64,000 nt of DNA from Caenorhabditis remanei. Its lineage: Eukaryota; Nematoda; Chromadorea; Rhabditida; Rhabditidae. The notes beneath the pieces are model-generated. The model saw only the letters and a program-made list of their open reading frames with translations, was not told the origin of the DNA and searched no databases. A program made the position numbers and the translations under genes. The stretch spans positions 14,985,717 to 15,049,716 of the forward strand of contig NC_071330.1 of NCBI RefSeq assembly GCF_010183535.1. Direction: 5' to 3'. This document shows positions 34,246 through 46,567 of the stretch, piece after piece (position 1 is the first letter of the stretch; each line of letters starts with the position of its first letter).

Positions 34246-35872
34246 CTCAGGTATTTTTGGGCAGGGGTTGGGCAACGAAAATTTCGATTGGGCCATGTGG
34301 CCCGTGAATAGAGCACAATGCCCACAAAAAGGGCCACATGGCCCAGTGGGCACAGGTTGGGCCACAGGTTGAGAGATAGGAAACACTTGGTGGATTTGGG
34401 CACAGGTTGGGCGCTTGGTGAGGATGGATGGGCACAGCATGGGCACGGAGTGGGCACAAGTTGAGAAATCGCGCTCTACTGCACACTCTGATTTTTCGCC
34501 ACAATTTTTCTAATTTATTTCGTTTCTTTTACAATTTTATCGTCTTTCAATTTTATGCTACTTATTCAAACATAAGATTTAAAAAAAATCTACGCTCGAC
34601 TCATCAGCAGGGTGCTCCACCGGCGGTAAAATCGAAGAAAAACCGGTTTTTTTCAACCGGTGAAAATCGTTTCTTCAATCTGTTAATTTCAACCGGTTTT
34701 TCAAAAACAAAAACCGATTTAAAACCGAACAAAAATCGGAAGAAATCGATTTTCTTCGATTGTGCTTTGAAAAAAAACCGTTCGGTTTCGGTTTTCATCG
34801 GTTTAGAAACCGGTTAAAAAACCGATTATTCTTCGATTTTTAACCGATTTTTTCCGATTTTCATCGGTTTTTTCTTGAAGTTCAAGTTCTACAGTAGTTT
34901 GTCACGTTTCAATAACGTCACACGTTTTTTTCTATTTTTATAGAAAATTTGAACAAAAATGAGAAATTATTAATTTTAACATAAAATCTAAATTGAGAAC
35001 AGTGCAAAATATGATAGAAACGTGACAAACTACTGTAGAACTTGAACTTTAAGAAAAAAACCGATGAAAATCGGAAAAAATCGGTAAAAATCGAAGAATA
35101 ATCGGTTTTTTAACCGGTTTCTAAACCGATGAAAACCGAAATCGAACGGTTTTTTTTTCAAAACAAAATCGAAGAAAATCGATTTCTTCCGATTTTTCCC
35201 CGGAGAGAAATCGATTTATTTTTCTAAAAACCGACGAATATTTTAACCGATTTTCTTACCAAAAACCGATTTAAATCGGTTTTGAAGTATCGGTGGAGCA
35301 CACTGCTCATCAGGTAAGACAGTATTTTTTAATTTGTTTTTTTTCAATTTTCATGAAATTTCAGCTGTACAAAAAATTATTTCAACAACACAATAATCAT
35401 CATCAACTACGCTATCCAGCTCCTCACCTTCTTCTATCTTTCACCGTTTTCTATCTTTAAATTTTTTGCATTTACTTTTAATTTTTTGTTGTAATTTGAA
35501 TACTTGTAGTTTTCACGAAAAATTATTTCCTTCTTCTGTATTCCTATTCTCCATCTCATAGTTTGACAATTTTAGTTTATTTTACCCTATTACTTCCCAT
35601 AATTACTGAAATTATTATTTTTTTGTGTTTAAATTTGACAAATAAATAGTAGAAAGTACAAAGATGTGTAATCTGGTTAATTATATTGCTGAATGGGAAG
35701 GAGCAAAGGGAGCGGAATGCCGCGCGTTGTAGCGAATCTGGGCATTTTGCCCACGAAATGGGCCATGTGGCCCTCAAAATGGGCATAGTGGCCCTCATGG
35801 AATGGGCCACCATGCCCATTTTCAGCGCCAAATGGCCCAATTTGAGGGCAACTTGGCCCAAAAATACCTGAG
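34246..35872. mobile_element. 1.63 kb TIR transposon inside F-box copy A
   Basis: Perfect 17 bp inverted ends, ctcaggtatttttgggc and complement, with AT on both sides as a possible 2 bp target duplication. Subterminal regions are rich in gggccatgtggccc-like motifs in both orientations. No transposase is evident, so it is likely non-autonomous. It carries the foldback 34612-35301. Confidence 0.85.
34612..35301. repeat. Nested 0.69 kb foldback
   Basis: Ends gtgctccacc and ggtggagcac, with arms full of aaaaccg/cggtttt variants and an inner pair cagtagtttgtcacgttt and complement. It sits inside the transposon 34246-35872. Confidence 0.8.
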
Positions 35873-36519
35873 ATGGTTTTTTCATTCACATGGACCAAAA
35901 CTTCATGGATTTCTAAAAATGCGGTTGTTTATTGATTGAATAAAAGTTCGATTTTATTTCTCTGTTGTCGTCAATTTGTTTATAACAACGTTTAACCATC
36001 ATTTCATCGGGTCTGATTTAGGCAGTTCTAACTAGACACTAGAGGTAAGGGTATGCGAAAACGAACTGCAAAAGAAAATGAAAATTTAGAGGGAAAAATG
36101 ATTTAAAACGTCGTTAATTTATGAGCTGTTTTTCAGTAAGATACCAACTTTTGACAGCTTTTGTGAGATTTTCGTCCTGAGAAATCTACTTCCGACTTCC
36201 GGGCATGAGCGTTTCAGAACTGCCCCAAATTTAAGCAGTTCTGAGCAAGTAATTATCCATTCGTCATGAAATATATTCAAAATCAAAAACTTGAATACAG
36301 TACTTTGAAAAAAATCAACATTTCCACTATTAAGGAACAAGGTTTTGTTCACTTCTGGCATTCTGAAAAGTAAAAAAAAACGGTTAGTTTATAAGAAATT
36401 GAATCCTAATCATTTGCATTTGTCTCTTTGGGTTCCAGACCACTGCGTTAAGATCCGTTTGTACCATTCTTATTTTTTTTGCAGTTTGATCTTTGGAACC
36501 TCTTGTCCTGAATCGGAAT

Positions 36520-37155
36520 TTTTTTTTTTTTTGAAAAGATTACTCGTGGAATCAAGAAAATCTCCCATTTCTATTCAAATTCTAGATGTTAGAATTTTTG
36601 AATCAAGTTATTTGTTGAACGTGGCTGAACACATTGATGTGGAACAATTGAGAGGGATCGTGATAAGGAAGACACCTGGGTATAGTGATCGAGAAAAAGG
36701 AAACCAACCGACTTTGGATGAAATTGTGGAGTTGGATGTGTTCGATTGTATTCCAGTATTGAGTATCAGTGATTTCAAAGTAACATTGCCTCTGGAAACA
36801 TTTCTTCATATACCGGTTCTAAGAGTTTCCATTTCAACAGTCACTATTGAAGATGTTATTTTGATAAAGGAGGTGAGTGAATAATCCCACAATTTCTCTT
36901 CGTCTTCTTTTCCAGAACATGCTCACTTCTCCAACTGCCAAATCTCGAAGGGTTTTCTATGATTCTATAAAAGACGCGGATGCATTACACAACACCCTTG
37001 GACATGCGAATCCTGACGATAATAAAGTATCCTGGTACTTCAAACTTCCGGAATCAGATCAAATGCTTCAAATCAGCAAGGCTAATTATCCCTACTGTTT
37101 TTCTTTTTCATGGATCAAAACTTTATGTATTTCTGAAGATGCGGTGGTTCAATGA
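36520..37155 (+). pseudogene. F-box/FTH family copy B, 5'-truncated
   Basis: Homology begins near ESRKSPISIQILDVR at about 36545 and continues through DEIVELDVFDCIPVLSISDF to the intron at 36873-36915. The last exon ends at 37155 (WIKTLCISEDAVVQ-stop). The F-box and the first half of the FTH domain are missing, and upstream sequence does not match the family. AATAAA follows the stop. It could still be transcribed, but it lacks the F-box needed for SCF binding. Confidence 0.75.
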
Positions 37156-37254
37156 ATGAATAAAGTTTCGATTTTATGTATTTTTCTTGCATTTAGAGCA
37201 CAAATCTTCAGTAATTGGGCGTGTCCAATTATCATTCTTATATATAAAAGACAA

Positions 37255-37520
37255 TTGGGCGTTGTCTGTCTGTCTGAGACACCATACTTGTCAAATGACG
37301 GGCCGGCCCGGCCCGTAAAAAGCCCGGCCCGGCCCGGCCCGTCTTTTCAGGGGTATGGGATTTTTGAGAAAATTTTTCAAATTTTTTTTCAATTTTTAAT
37401 TTTTCATTCGGAAAAATTTTCGAAAAAGGGTTGCCACGTAATTGAGAAGAGGCCAGCCGGCTTAACCGCCGAAGGCGGGGAAGACAGGCTGGTTTTATAT
37501 AATGTTTGTCGGAGTTTTAT
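37255..37520. repeat. GC-rich low-complexity segment
   Basis: It contains a gtctgtctgtc run, then ggcccggcccg-type repeats and, further on, a potential hairpin ccgccgaaggcggg. It stands out against the AT-rich surroundings. A mobile-element end is possible but not shown. Confidence 0.4.
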
Positions 37521-37934
37521 GCAACTCTGGTAGATTTAAGAAAATCAGAGATCGAAACACATTCATTCATAACTTCTTTCTTCTAGAAGAGGTATCAACA
37601 AACAGTAAAGTGCATTAGAACCAGCGTATTTAAAACTACCTTTGTGCCGAATTTCAGACCATTAGACAACAAAAGAGGGAAATGTCAATTTTACTGAAAC
37701 AAATAGTGCTAAATGGCATACCCACCCCCCAAGTTCTTCAAATTCTTTTCTAAAGTTGTCTGTCTAGTCCATAACCCTCATTTGACTGTATAAACCTATA
37801 TATTTCAACACTCTCTCACAATACTATGTTACCCTCACTGACTCTAGTGCCTACACAAAATTTAACTGCCTGAATCAGACCCGATATAAATGAACTAACG
37901 ACAGAAAATAAATAAACTCAAAATTTTTATTCAA

Positions 37935-39263
37935 TTAATAAACAACCGCATATTTAGGAATCCATACTGTTTTGGTCCATGTAAATGAAAAACAACTGTC
38001 ATAATTTTCCTTGCTGATTTGGAGCGTTTGATCTGATTCCGGCAGTTTGAAGTACCAGTGTAGTTTAATATTGTCAGGATTCGCATGTCCAAGGGTGTTG
38101 GTTATTGTATCCTCGTCTTTAATATGATCATAGTAAACCCTTCGAGATCTGGCAGTTGGAGAAGTGATCATGTTCTGAAAAGAAGATAAAGAGAAACTGA
38201 ACAACAAGTGCATTCACTCACCTTCTTTATCAACAGAATATCTTCAATAGTGATTGTTGAAACGGAAACTCTCAGATTCGGTATATGTAGAAATGTTTCC
38301 AGAGGCACTGATACTTTGAAATCGCTAATATTCAGTTTTTGAATATATTTGAACACATCCAACTCCACGATTTCATTCAAATCCAGCTGTTTGCCATCTT
38401 CTTCATTTTTCTTCTCATACGCCTTCGATATCACGATCCCTTCCAACTGTTTCACATCAATGAGGCGAACCATATTCAAAAAATAACTTGGGCGCGAAAC
38501 TTCAATTTCCAAAGTTTGTATGGGAATGAGTGATTCTCTTGATTTCAATATACAATCAAAACAATCATGAAATTTATCGGCAATTGGTTGCATCGCATAC
38601 TTGTCGTTTATTTTACTCAGATGGTCGTGAATTTCGTAGAAATCTTCCAACGGACGTGACGAAGTGCACCATCCATAAATTGAAGATGAAGCTTGGAGGC
38701 TGTTGATAACGTCTAGGTCGTAGTGTTCTCCTGTATACCAATCATATGACCATTTCTCGATTTTCATGTTTTCCAATGGTTTTGATTGGTTTCTTAAAAT
38801 AACACCAAAGTCGTTGAAAAATGCATCTGCAGGATCTAGGTTTTTTATGAATTTAGCTTCTTCATTCCCTCCTTCCGTGACTTTTAGCAAGCAGTTGTTC
38901 CCATATCTAATGTAATAGAAGTTTACAGATTGTTCATATTGTGAATTAAAATAGATTGTCGCGTATATTGCCGACGGTCTCACATTGATATTGACTTGTA
39001 CCAAATCATTATCCAGTTTTGTTTCATCAATAAAGTTCCGGAACGCGTGACACACTTTTCGAAGTTTCAGCCTAAAACGGAGGTGTTCTATAGTCATGCA
39101 TAATCTTAAAACAAACTTACATCGTTATAAAATCAACATTTTCCATTATCTTTCTCATCACCAGATCCGGCATATTCATTATTGGTCCTTCTAGTTGTTC
39201 GTAACCCAGCAGTTTCTTAGTTTTGACGATCAATGAAGTGTTGAACCATTTCAAGCAGAGCAT
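37935..39263 (-). CDS. F-box/FTH (DUF38) protein, copy C
   Basis: Three exons, 39121-39263, 38222-39071 and 37935-38174, join in phase (about 410 residues). Exon 1 carries the F-box core NMPDLVMRKIMENVDF; exons 2-3 carry the FTH domain (LDLNEIVELDVFKYIQKLNI, then NTLGHANPDNIKLHWYFKLP). The acceptor of intron 1 is ttttag before g-CTG-AAA-CTT, giving LKLRKVCHAFRNFIDE. The family is known from C. elegans fbxa genes and FOG-2, where the F-box binds the SKP1-like SCF adaptor and the FTH domain binds targets. The target here is unknown. The 3' flank is homologous to that of copy A in inverse orientation. Confidence 0.85.
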
Positions 39264-40870
39264 TTGGGAAGAAATTATTGATTGATGTTTCAAAATATGT
39301 AGAAATGATAGAAATTGGTCGTGTGACCTTATCGATTTGAGTTTTGGTTTACGGTGTCATGTTGAAGGTTATCTCAAAAATAAATAAATATCTTTATTCT
39401 TAAAAGGTTAAATCAATACCAATTTTGAAGTGAACTAATAGACCTTGTCGGATCAATGGTGGCTTCTGCCTGTGATTGAGGATATTGCCGTGTTTTTTTT
39501 TGTTGGTAAAATCATGTTGCTTGTAACTGAAAGACAGTGTTAAACGTCAGCCTCATAGTTTATATTTCAGTTGCTTTTTTATCGAATTTTGACGAATTCG
39601 ATTGATTTCATAGTTGTTTATTAATTAATAAAGGAGAATATTTCAAAGAAGGAGCGGTGTGTCTGACGGTTTTTCCGTTGTCCAGTTTCCTCTCCATGTG
39701 GTGAATTTTTGGTAGCTTTTCCGATGGAACCATTTGGTGCACAACGGTAACAGTTATGGGTGGTTCTCCAGATGGATTCTGAAACTTGCAGAGTCTTCTT
39801 TGTTATCAGATTCAGTATTTTTTGCACAATGTCCCCGGAAACCTATGTTTGCCACATTTTTACTATTTACCGTTTATAAATCTTCCTTTTCTCAATTTTT
39901 GATATTTTCTGACTATAAAATGAACATACTTTCCAAAAACTTTATGCAAATTGTCTTTTCGCACATAATAAAACTTATGGCTGTATTTCTTGTTCTTTTT
40001 ATACCCAAAAAATATCAAAAATTGAGAAAAAATGGGAATAAAATAATTTTTGAGTGAAAAAAATTTGAAAAATTATTTTTTCTAAAATTGTTACTTTTTG
40101 ATGTTGATTTGTAGAAAAACTTAAGATACATCTTTTGGTACATGTTTTGACTAATTTGAAGCATTTTTTGATGAGTTATGATGATTTTCCTGAGAACATT
40201 AGATTTGACTTCTGGAGCTCTGGCACAATGCTCAGAGTTTCAAAAATCAATTCAACATAATTTTTTGTATATTTGAGCATTTTCCATCATTTTGACATCA
40301 AAAACTGAATAACTCCAAGAGAAAAATAAAAAGTTTTTTTTCGAATTTTTAAATCACAATCAGGAAAAATCAATTATCGAAAAAAATCAGAACTAAAACT
40401 TTTTCAAAAAACTTATGTTCTTATTACTGGATATTTCAGCTATCTTTCAAAAAAAATAATGCAAAACGGACACGATTCAGCTGAGTTACACATGAAAGTA
40501 CGTAGGGGTACTCACTTATGCTCGCTACTGTAAGTCGCACGGCGCCGAAAACGACCCAAGTCACAGATCTATTTGAGCATAGATCAAAATTTTGAAGGAA
40601 ATCGTTAAGTTCGATGAATGCTAATTTTGACAAAACAATTGAAAAAAAAAGGAAATCACGCATACAAAATATTCTACCAAACCGAATAGAGCACAGAGAA
40701 AGGTTCACTTTTGTAAGACGTTGAACAAGACCACGCGCTTAACCTGTAATCATCGAAATTCATCTTTTAAGATGAACACTGATAATTCTACATAAGACGT
40801 CTTGGAAACGTAACTTTATTAAAGAAAAAAAAAACTAAAGAGGACAACTAAAAGATACTATAAGAGAAGA
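39264..40870. other. Region without recognised gene; duplicated flank at its right end
   Basis: From about 40600 to 40860 the sequence (for example cgcatacaaaatattctacc and cttttaagatgaacactgat) matches 44990-45185 and 53160-53350, the segments just downstream of the other PAZ genes. The rest is AT-rich with no supported exon. Confidence 0.6.
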
Positions 40871-41039
40871 TTAATAATATTCGCATATAATGCTCTCCTG
40901 GGGATAAGTACATCCGGAACTACCAATGAAGTATACCATGCGAGTTCTGGGGTACTCCAGGAAGAAGCCATACCGCTCCTCAAAATATTGCTGGACACTC
41001 ATCTTCCGACCTCGGTACAAAAGAGTGCGGTCGATGGTC
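40871..41039 (-). pseudogene. PAZ mini-gene copy 1, only exon 2 left
   Basis: Reads TIDRTLLYRGRKMSVQQYFE, then RYGFFLEYPRTRM and TYPQESIICEYY-stop, the same length as exon 2 of the intact copy at 45257. The acceptor ttag is intact. The expected exon 1 is missing; a palindromic MITE begins at 41104 instead. Confidence 0.8.
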
Positions 41040-41103
41040 CTAAACACGAACAATAAAGGTAAATTGAAGGATCTAGCAAGATGGATTCTACTACTCACTG
41101 AAG

Positions 41104-41530
41104 TACAGTACCGCTCAAAAGGATATCAACTTTGGCTGTTTTCAGTGGTAAATGACCAACTTTGACAGTGTATTTCTGTGTCACATGATAGTTTGACAAA
41201 TAATACATTGTATGGGTTGGACAGAGCAAAAACCGCACATAATTTTTGTTGTTGACCATTTTTTAGTATGGACACTATCTTGAAAGTTACCGGTAATTAG
41301 AGCTAATCGACTAATTTCGGTGCATATCAGCGAATGTTTGGAACTTTTGCTTTGACAATCTGTAACTTTCATTCTTACCAAAAAATATTCAACAACAAAA
41401 ATTATGTGCTATTTGTGCTCTGTACAACACATACAAAATATACTTTGTCTGACAATCAGGTGAAACCGAAATACCCTTGATCATTTTCCACTGAAAACTG
41501 CCAAAGTTGATTACCTTTTGAGGGATATAT
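41104..41530. repeat. Palindromic MITE next to PAZ copy 1
   Basis: Outer arms carry ccgctcaaaaggatatcaac and a near-complement, with inner arms gcacataatttttgttgttg and complement. It occupies the place where PAZ exon 1 should be. Confidence 0.75.
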
Positions 41531-42230
41531 ATTGTTTCTGCACAATTCAATTTTCATTATTGTATTACCACAACATTATACATAGTATTTACCCTTCGAA
41601 TTAGACTATCCCTAACTGGAGACAACAAACTATTTCTGGCAGCTAGCTGACTGATAACAATGCAGCGATTTTGATAATAGTGGTCTCACTCCATGATTTT
41701 TGGGTATTCTATCAGTTTTGAAAAAAAAACTAACCTCATTTCCATCTTTGTTAAGTTCAACCTCTGGCCACATTACATTTATTTCAGCCTAAAAACACTT
41801 TTAAGTCCGAAAACTTCTTCCACAAAACCAACCTCACTACAATTATCAAAAAATAAATCGAGAATAAAATAAATAAATAGTTCTCAACAAAAATCAAAGG
41901 TTTCCAAAAGGGAAACCCAAAAATAGGTAGAGCGTTGCAACCGGCTGCTCACATAGGGGGAGAGAGTAATATGAATAGTAGAAAGGAGAAAGTTGATGTG
42001 ATGTCTTATCAGTAAGTATGTTATCAGTGAAGTACTAAAAAGAGAGACTCAGACATTGGAATGGACATCTGGACAAACAGTCACTACAACGTCCGAGAAG
42101 GTTCCAAAGGGTTACAGAAAACAAAATTACTAAAAGCAATTATAGTATTGAGTAGCAGCGATTCTATTATAAAAATTATCACTACTGTGCGCTAAATGTA
42201 CCAAAAAAACAAATAAATTAAAATGTTTAT

Positions 42231-43667
42231 TCAATAAACCACATCATTTTTAGGAATCCATAAAGCGTTGGTCCATGTGAACCAAAAGCGTTTGCCATAA
42301 TTTCTGATTTCGAGCGCTTGATCTGATTCCGGAAGTTTGAAGTACCAACATAATATATTACCTTGGAGATACGAATCGTGAAGATTCGCATGTCCAAGGG
42401 TGTTGTGTACTGTATCCTTGTCTTCTATGCGATCGTAGTAAACCCCTCGAAATTTTTCAGTTGAAGAAGTGAGCATGTTCTGAATTAGAAGATAAAGAGA
42501 AACTGAACAACAATGTCATTCACTCACCTTCTTTATCAACAGAACATCTTCAATAGTTAGTGTTGAAATGGAAAGTGTCAGATCTGGTATGTGTAGAAAT
42601 AATTCAAGAGGCACTGTTACTTTGAAATTCCCAATATTTAATATTTGAATACGTTTGAACACATCCAACTCCACGATCTCATTCAAAACCAGCTGTTTTC
42701 CATCTTCATCATCGTTCTCCTCATACGCTTTCGATATCTCAATCCCCCTCAACTGATTCATATCAATAAGGCGAATCATATTCAAAAAATAACTTGGTCG
42801 CAAAACTCTCATTTCCAGATTTTTTATAGGAATGGGAGATACTCTTGATTTCAGAATGCAATCAAATCGATCATGAAATTTATCGTCAGTTGGTTGCAAC
42901 GCATACTTCTTGTTTATCTCACGCAGATGCTTGCCAGCGTCGAAAGTATCTTTTAACTGACGTGTACCAGTGCACCATTCATTAATTGAATACGTAGTTT
43001 TAAGATCTTGGTCGTAGTGATTTGGTGTATATGACAATTTATCGATATTCATGTTTTTCAACGGTTTTGATTGGTTTCTTAAAATAAAACCAAAGTCGTT
43101 GAAAAATGCATCAACGAAATCTTGGTTTTTTATGAGTTTAGCTTCTTCAATTCCTCCTTCTCTGATTTTGAACAAACAGCTCTTCCCATATCTGATGTAA
43201 TACAAGTATACAAATTCCCTAGATGATGAAACAAAATTGAGAATCGCATATATTGCTGACGGTGTCACATTGATATTGACTCTTGCCAAATCATTATCCA
43301 GTTTCGTTTCATCAATGAAGTTTCGGAACGAGTGACACACTTTTCGAAGTTTCAGCCTGAAATGGAGATGTTCTATACTTACAGTAATGCCCACAATTTA
43401 AGCAACTTTGATCGTCTTCTTCTTCAGTTGAAAATGTCCAACTTTGTGAATAGACATTTTCAACTGAAAACGACAACAGTTGTTAAAATTATGTTCATTA
43501 CTGTATGCATCCTTTTAAAACAAAACTTACATCGTGGTAAAATCAACATTTTCCATAATCTTTCTCATCACCAAATCCGGCATATTCATTATTGGTCCTT
43601 CTAGTTTTCTCGGCGATTTCTCAGTTGTGCCGATCGATGGAGTATTGAACCATTTCAAGGAGAACAT
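42231..43667 (-). CDS. F-box/FTH (DUF38) protein, copy D
   Basis: Three exons, 43531-43667, 42528-43356 and 42231-42479, join in phase (about 404 residues). Exon 1 gives MFSLKWFNTPSIG and NMPDLVMRKIMENVDF (F-box). Intron 1 is longer than in copies C and E (about 170 bp), with an internal inverted pair around ttttcaactgaaaa. The FTH part includes LNEIVELDVFKRIQILNIGN and the C-terminus FTWTNALWIPKNDVVY. It forms the left gene of cassette copy 2, with the secreted gene at 44230 and the PAZ gene at 45257. Confidence 0.85.
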
Positions 43668-44191
43668 TTGGAAATAATCGATTGAAGTTTGAAAATATGT
43701 AGAAATAATCAAAATGACCTTATCGATTCGAGTTTTGGTTTACGATGTCACGTTGAAGGTTATTTCAAAAAAAAAAGAATATCTTCCTCCCAAAAGGTCA
43801 TTCCAATTTTTGATTATTTTCACGCTTAAATTCAGAAGTCAAAAGTAGATTTCTCGAGACAAAAGTAATAAAACTCACAAAAGCAGTGAAAAGTTGCTGT
43901 TATACTTAAAAACATAAACCAACGAAAAAACGTTTTCCCCTCAAAATGTCAAGGTTGCCAAGTGTCTCAGGTTTCAAATGGCGGGTTTTGAAACGTCCCA
44001 AAGCCAATTTATTTTGAAAAACAATCCTCCCTCTGGTTACTGTACTGCTCCTTGATCTCCTAAATACATATTTTATATTTCACATATGTTATCACCGCTC
44101 TTTGATCATCAATTCTCATCTCAATGGTCGTCGATCACATCGTCATAAAACTCCGCTCTGGGAAACCATCCTAACTCAATTATGATACCCC

Positions 44192-44199
44192 TATATAAA
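44192..44199 (+). promoter_or_regulatory. TATA box of secreted gene 1
   Basis: tatataaa lies 38 bp before the first ATG, so the 5' leader would be only a few bases. The second gene copy has ctatatatac at the same distance (52508). Confidence 0.6.
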
Positions 44200-44229
44200 T
44201 CGTCCCTCTCCTAGCTGTTCCTCCATCAA

Positions 44230-44735
44230 ATGATGCGTCTTCCACTCCTTCTCCTCCTTCTAACTGGCTTGGCCACTGCCTGGCTTGGCCACCTGAGCCA
44301 TCCGATTCGTGATGCTCCCCCTAATTATGATTGCACTGGAAACAATTTGATGAACTGTGTGCTCGTGGAATCCCAATTGGATATGATCCGTCATGCGATT
44401 TATGTGAAGAACTGGAAATTGTTGGCACAACTTTCGGAGATTCCAATGACTGGGGGTAAGCTAATTGCTTGATAAAACTTATAATTATTATTCTTAATTC
44501 AGAGAACAAATTCCCTGGCAACACTCTAAAGTCTCACTTCGAGATCACCCAAGTTTACACTAGTCCGTGGAAATCTGTTATTACTCCAATGACTGTGAAG
44601 GTTACTGTAGAACAAGCTGGATTACCACCGAGAAATGCTGAGATGAGAATGGAAAAAAGCAAAGAGAGCCTTACTGGATGGAAAATCTACGAGTTTGAAT
44701 GGATTGGAAATTCTGATATACCCATAATGTTTTAA
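44230..44735 (+). CDS. Secreted protein 1, possible NTF2-like fold
   Basis: Two exons, 44230-44455 and 44503-44735, join in phase (152 residues). A clear signal peptide is seen (MMRLPLLLLLLTGLATAWLG). The mature part has two cysteines close together (C-TGNNLMN-C), a helix-like stretch MIRHAIYVKNWKLLAQLSEI, and a beta-rich second half with HFEITQVYTSP and VKVTVEQAGLP. This layout recalls secreted NTF2-like proteins of nematodes; that is inference. It lies divergent to F-box copy D and convergent with the PAZ gene. The copy at 52547 differs by only a few residues. Confidence 0.85.
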
Positions 44736-45256
44736 TGATAATAAATGATTGAGCATTCAACTGGTGTTATGTGAATGAGTTTCAGAAGTTGACTGTAACC
44801 AAACTGCAAGAAAAGCAAACTCATATTCGACTCTTCCCCAACATTTATCATTTATAAATATATTTTCTTCCCCATTGAGCAATGAATCGATCATATAAAG
44901 TTTATTTGGAATCAAAAATTTTAATAAAGTATTTCATTTAAAAAAAAAATAAATTTCCCCTATTATAAGTTATGAAAAATACCAGTTTTGACAAAACAAT
45001 TGAGAAAAAGGAAATCACGCATACAAAATATTCTACCAAACCGAATTGAGCACAGAGAAAGGTTCACTTTGGTAAGACGTTGAACAAGACTACGCACTTA
45101 ACCTGTAATCATCGAAATTCATCTTTTAAGATGAACACTGATAGTTCTACATAAGACGTCTTGGAAAATAGGTAACTTTATCAAACAAAGAAAAAAAACA
45201 ATAGAAAAGAAAAGACAGCCTAATACTAAACGACGAGAAGAGACAATAACGAGAAA

Positions 45257-45628
45257 TCAGTCCCATTCGCATATAATGCTCTCCTGTGGGTAGGTAGATC
45301 CGGAATTTCCCATAAGGAAGACTATCCTACTTCTTGGATATTGCAGGAAGAATCCATACCGCTTTTCAAAATATTGCTGAACAGTCACTTTCCGGCCTCG
45401 GTACAGGAGAGTGCGGTCGATCGACCTAAACAAAAACAATAAAGATAAATTGAAGGATCTAGCAAGAACATACCAATCATCGGTAAATTGGATGATTCCT
45501 GATTCGTTTCGGTGGAGAAATTCTAGATAAACCGGACGTTTATTTCGCAGTTGGAAATTAAACTGAGCGGTGGTCATCCACCGCCAACGGGGGATGTGGT
45601 CATCAAGGAAATGTAGAAGGGGTTGCAT
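45257..45628 (-). CDS. Stand-alone PAZ-like mini-protein (copy 2, intact)
   Basis: Two exons, 45474-45628 and 45257-45425, with a 48 bp intron encode 107 residues. The second half, RTLLYRGRKVTVQQYFEKRY then GFFLQYPRSRIV and TYPQESIICEW, fits the conserved end of the Argonaute PAZ domain (V.V..YF...Y...L.YP...YP.E). There is no room for MID or PIWI domains and no signal peptide. A PAZ domain binds the 3' end of small RNAs; whether this short form does so is open. The first half (LLHFLDDHIPRWRW...) may be the start of the same fold. Confidence 0.7.
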   Translation of the reverse strand: MQPLLHFLDDHIPRWRWMTTAQFNFQLRNKRPVYLEFLHRNESGIIQFTDDWYVLARSFNLSLLFLFRSIDRTLLYRGRKVTVQQYFEKRYGFFLQYPRSRIVFLMGNSGSTYPQESIICEWD

Positions 45629-46346
45629 AATCTAGAAGAAAATGATTAAAGCTAAAATCCAACAAGGAAAGAAGACAAAGCATGCTTAAAAAGTCGGAGG
45701 AGTGAGACCACCTATCAGTTTCAATTTTATTCAATTTTAAAGTCGTAAAATCTGATTAAACACTGAAACCTTAAACATCATGAAAATAATGGATGAGGAA
45801 AAGAAATGCCAAGAAACTTCAAGATTACGGAAAATTCCGGAAGACTGAAAATCGAATGGTCAAATTGCATGAAGCTGCTATAGGAGATCGAAATGGTTTT
45901 TCGGATCATCATTGAGTCAAGGAAACTAACCAAAATCTAACGAAAATATTACAGAAATGGAAACCTCAATCGATGATGAGATCGCTCTCAAAACCAATAC
46001 CTTCGACAGCCTATTGTTTTGAAGCGAAGTTATTAAAGATCTTGAAGAAAGTCTTCGTAAAATCCTACAGAACCAAACTGCGATATCCAAGGAAGTGACT
46101 TGTGCACCTCGTGCTAGAAATTATCGTAATCTGATAAGGAGTACTACAAAAAACTCGATGCACTGGCCGAGGTGTTAACTTTCAGATTCACCACTACACT
46201 ATAACAGCCCTACAGATGATAAAGATGTAAACGCTCTGAGAAATGAATATGAGATAGGCTCAACTGCGCTTCATTCCCTTGAAAAATGCCTCTTTTTCTC
46301 TGAGTCTCTTAATTTCGCATACAATTTTCGGCTCTACCGTCTGATC

Positions 46347-46567
46347 GAGGTTCTTTGAAATTATCGAGGTCCTTTGAAATTATCGAGGTCCTTTGAAAAT
46401 AACGAGGTCCTTTGAAATTATCGAGGTCCTTTGAAAATATCAAGGGCCTTTGAAAATATCGAGGTCCTTTGAAAATATCAAGGGCCTTTGAAAATATCGA
46501 GGTCCTTTGAAAATATCGAGGTCCCTTCAAAGTACAGGGGTCCTTTGAAAATATCGAGGTCCTTTGA
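46347..46567. repeat. ~19 bp minisatellite
   Basis: About twelve units of tcgaggtcctttgaaaata and close variants (with caagggcct in some). It marks the left border of the segment that carries the transposase-like gene. Confidence 0.9.

Larger units (their letters stand above)
33164..35935 (+). pseudogene. F-box/FTH (DUF38) family gene copy A, broken
   Basis: Homology to the intact copies starts at LRKVCHSFRNFIDETKLDNE, which is followed by an in-frame stop. Several frame shifts follow up to about 33460. From 33463 to 34017 the FTH region is open (for example LDVFKYIQVLNISDFKVTVP), then a normal intron leads to the last exon at 34066. That exon is split at 34245 by a transposon. The C-terminal end (FTWTKTSWISKNAVVY) reappears at 35883-35935, followed by AATAAA at 35939. 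The F-box exon (MPDLVMRKIMENVDF in other copies) was not found upstream. Confidence 0.85.

Noticed and set aside
37255..37520. Helitron 3' end with GC hairpin
   Set aside because: A hairpin is possible, but I could not find a CTRR end at the right place or a second boundary.
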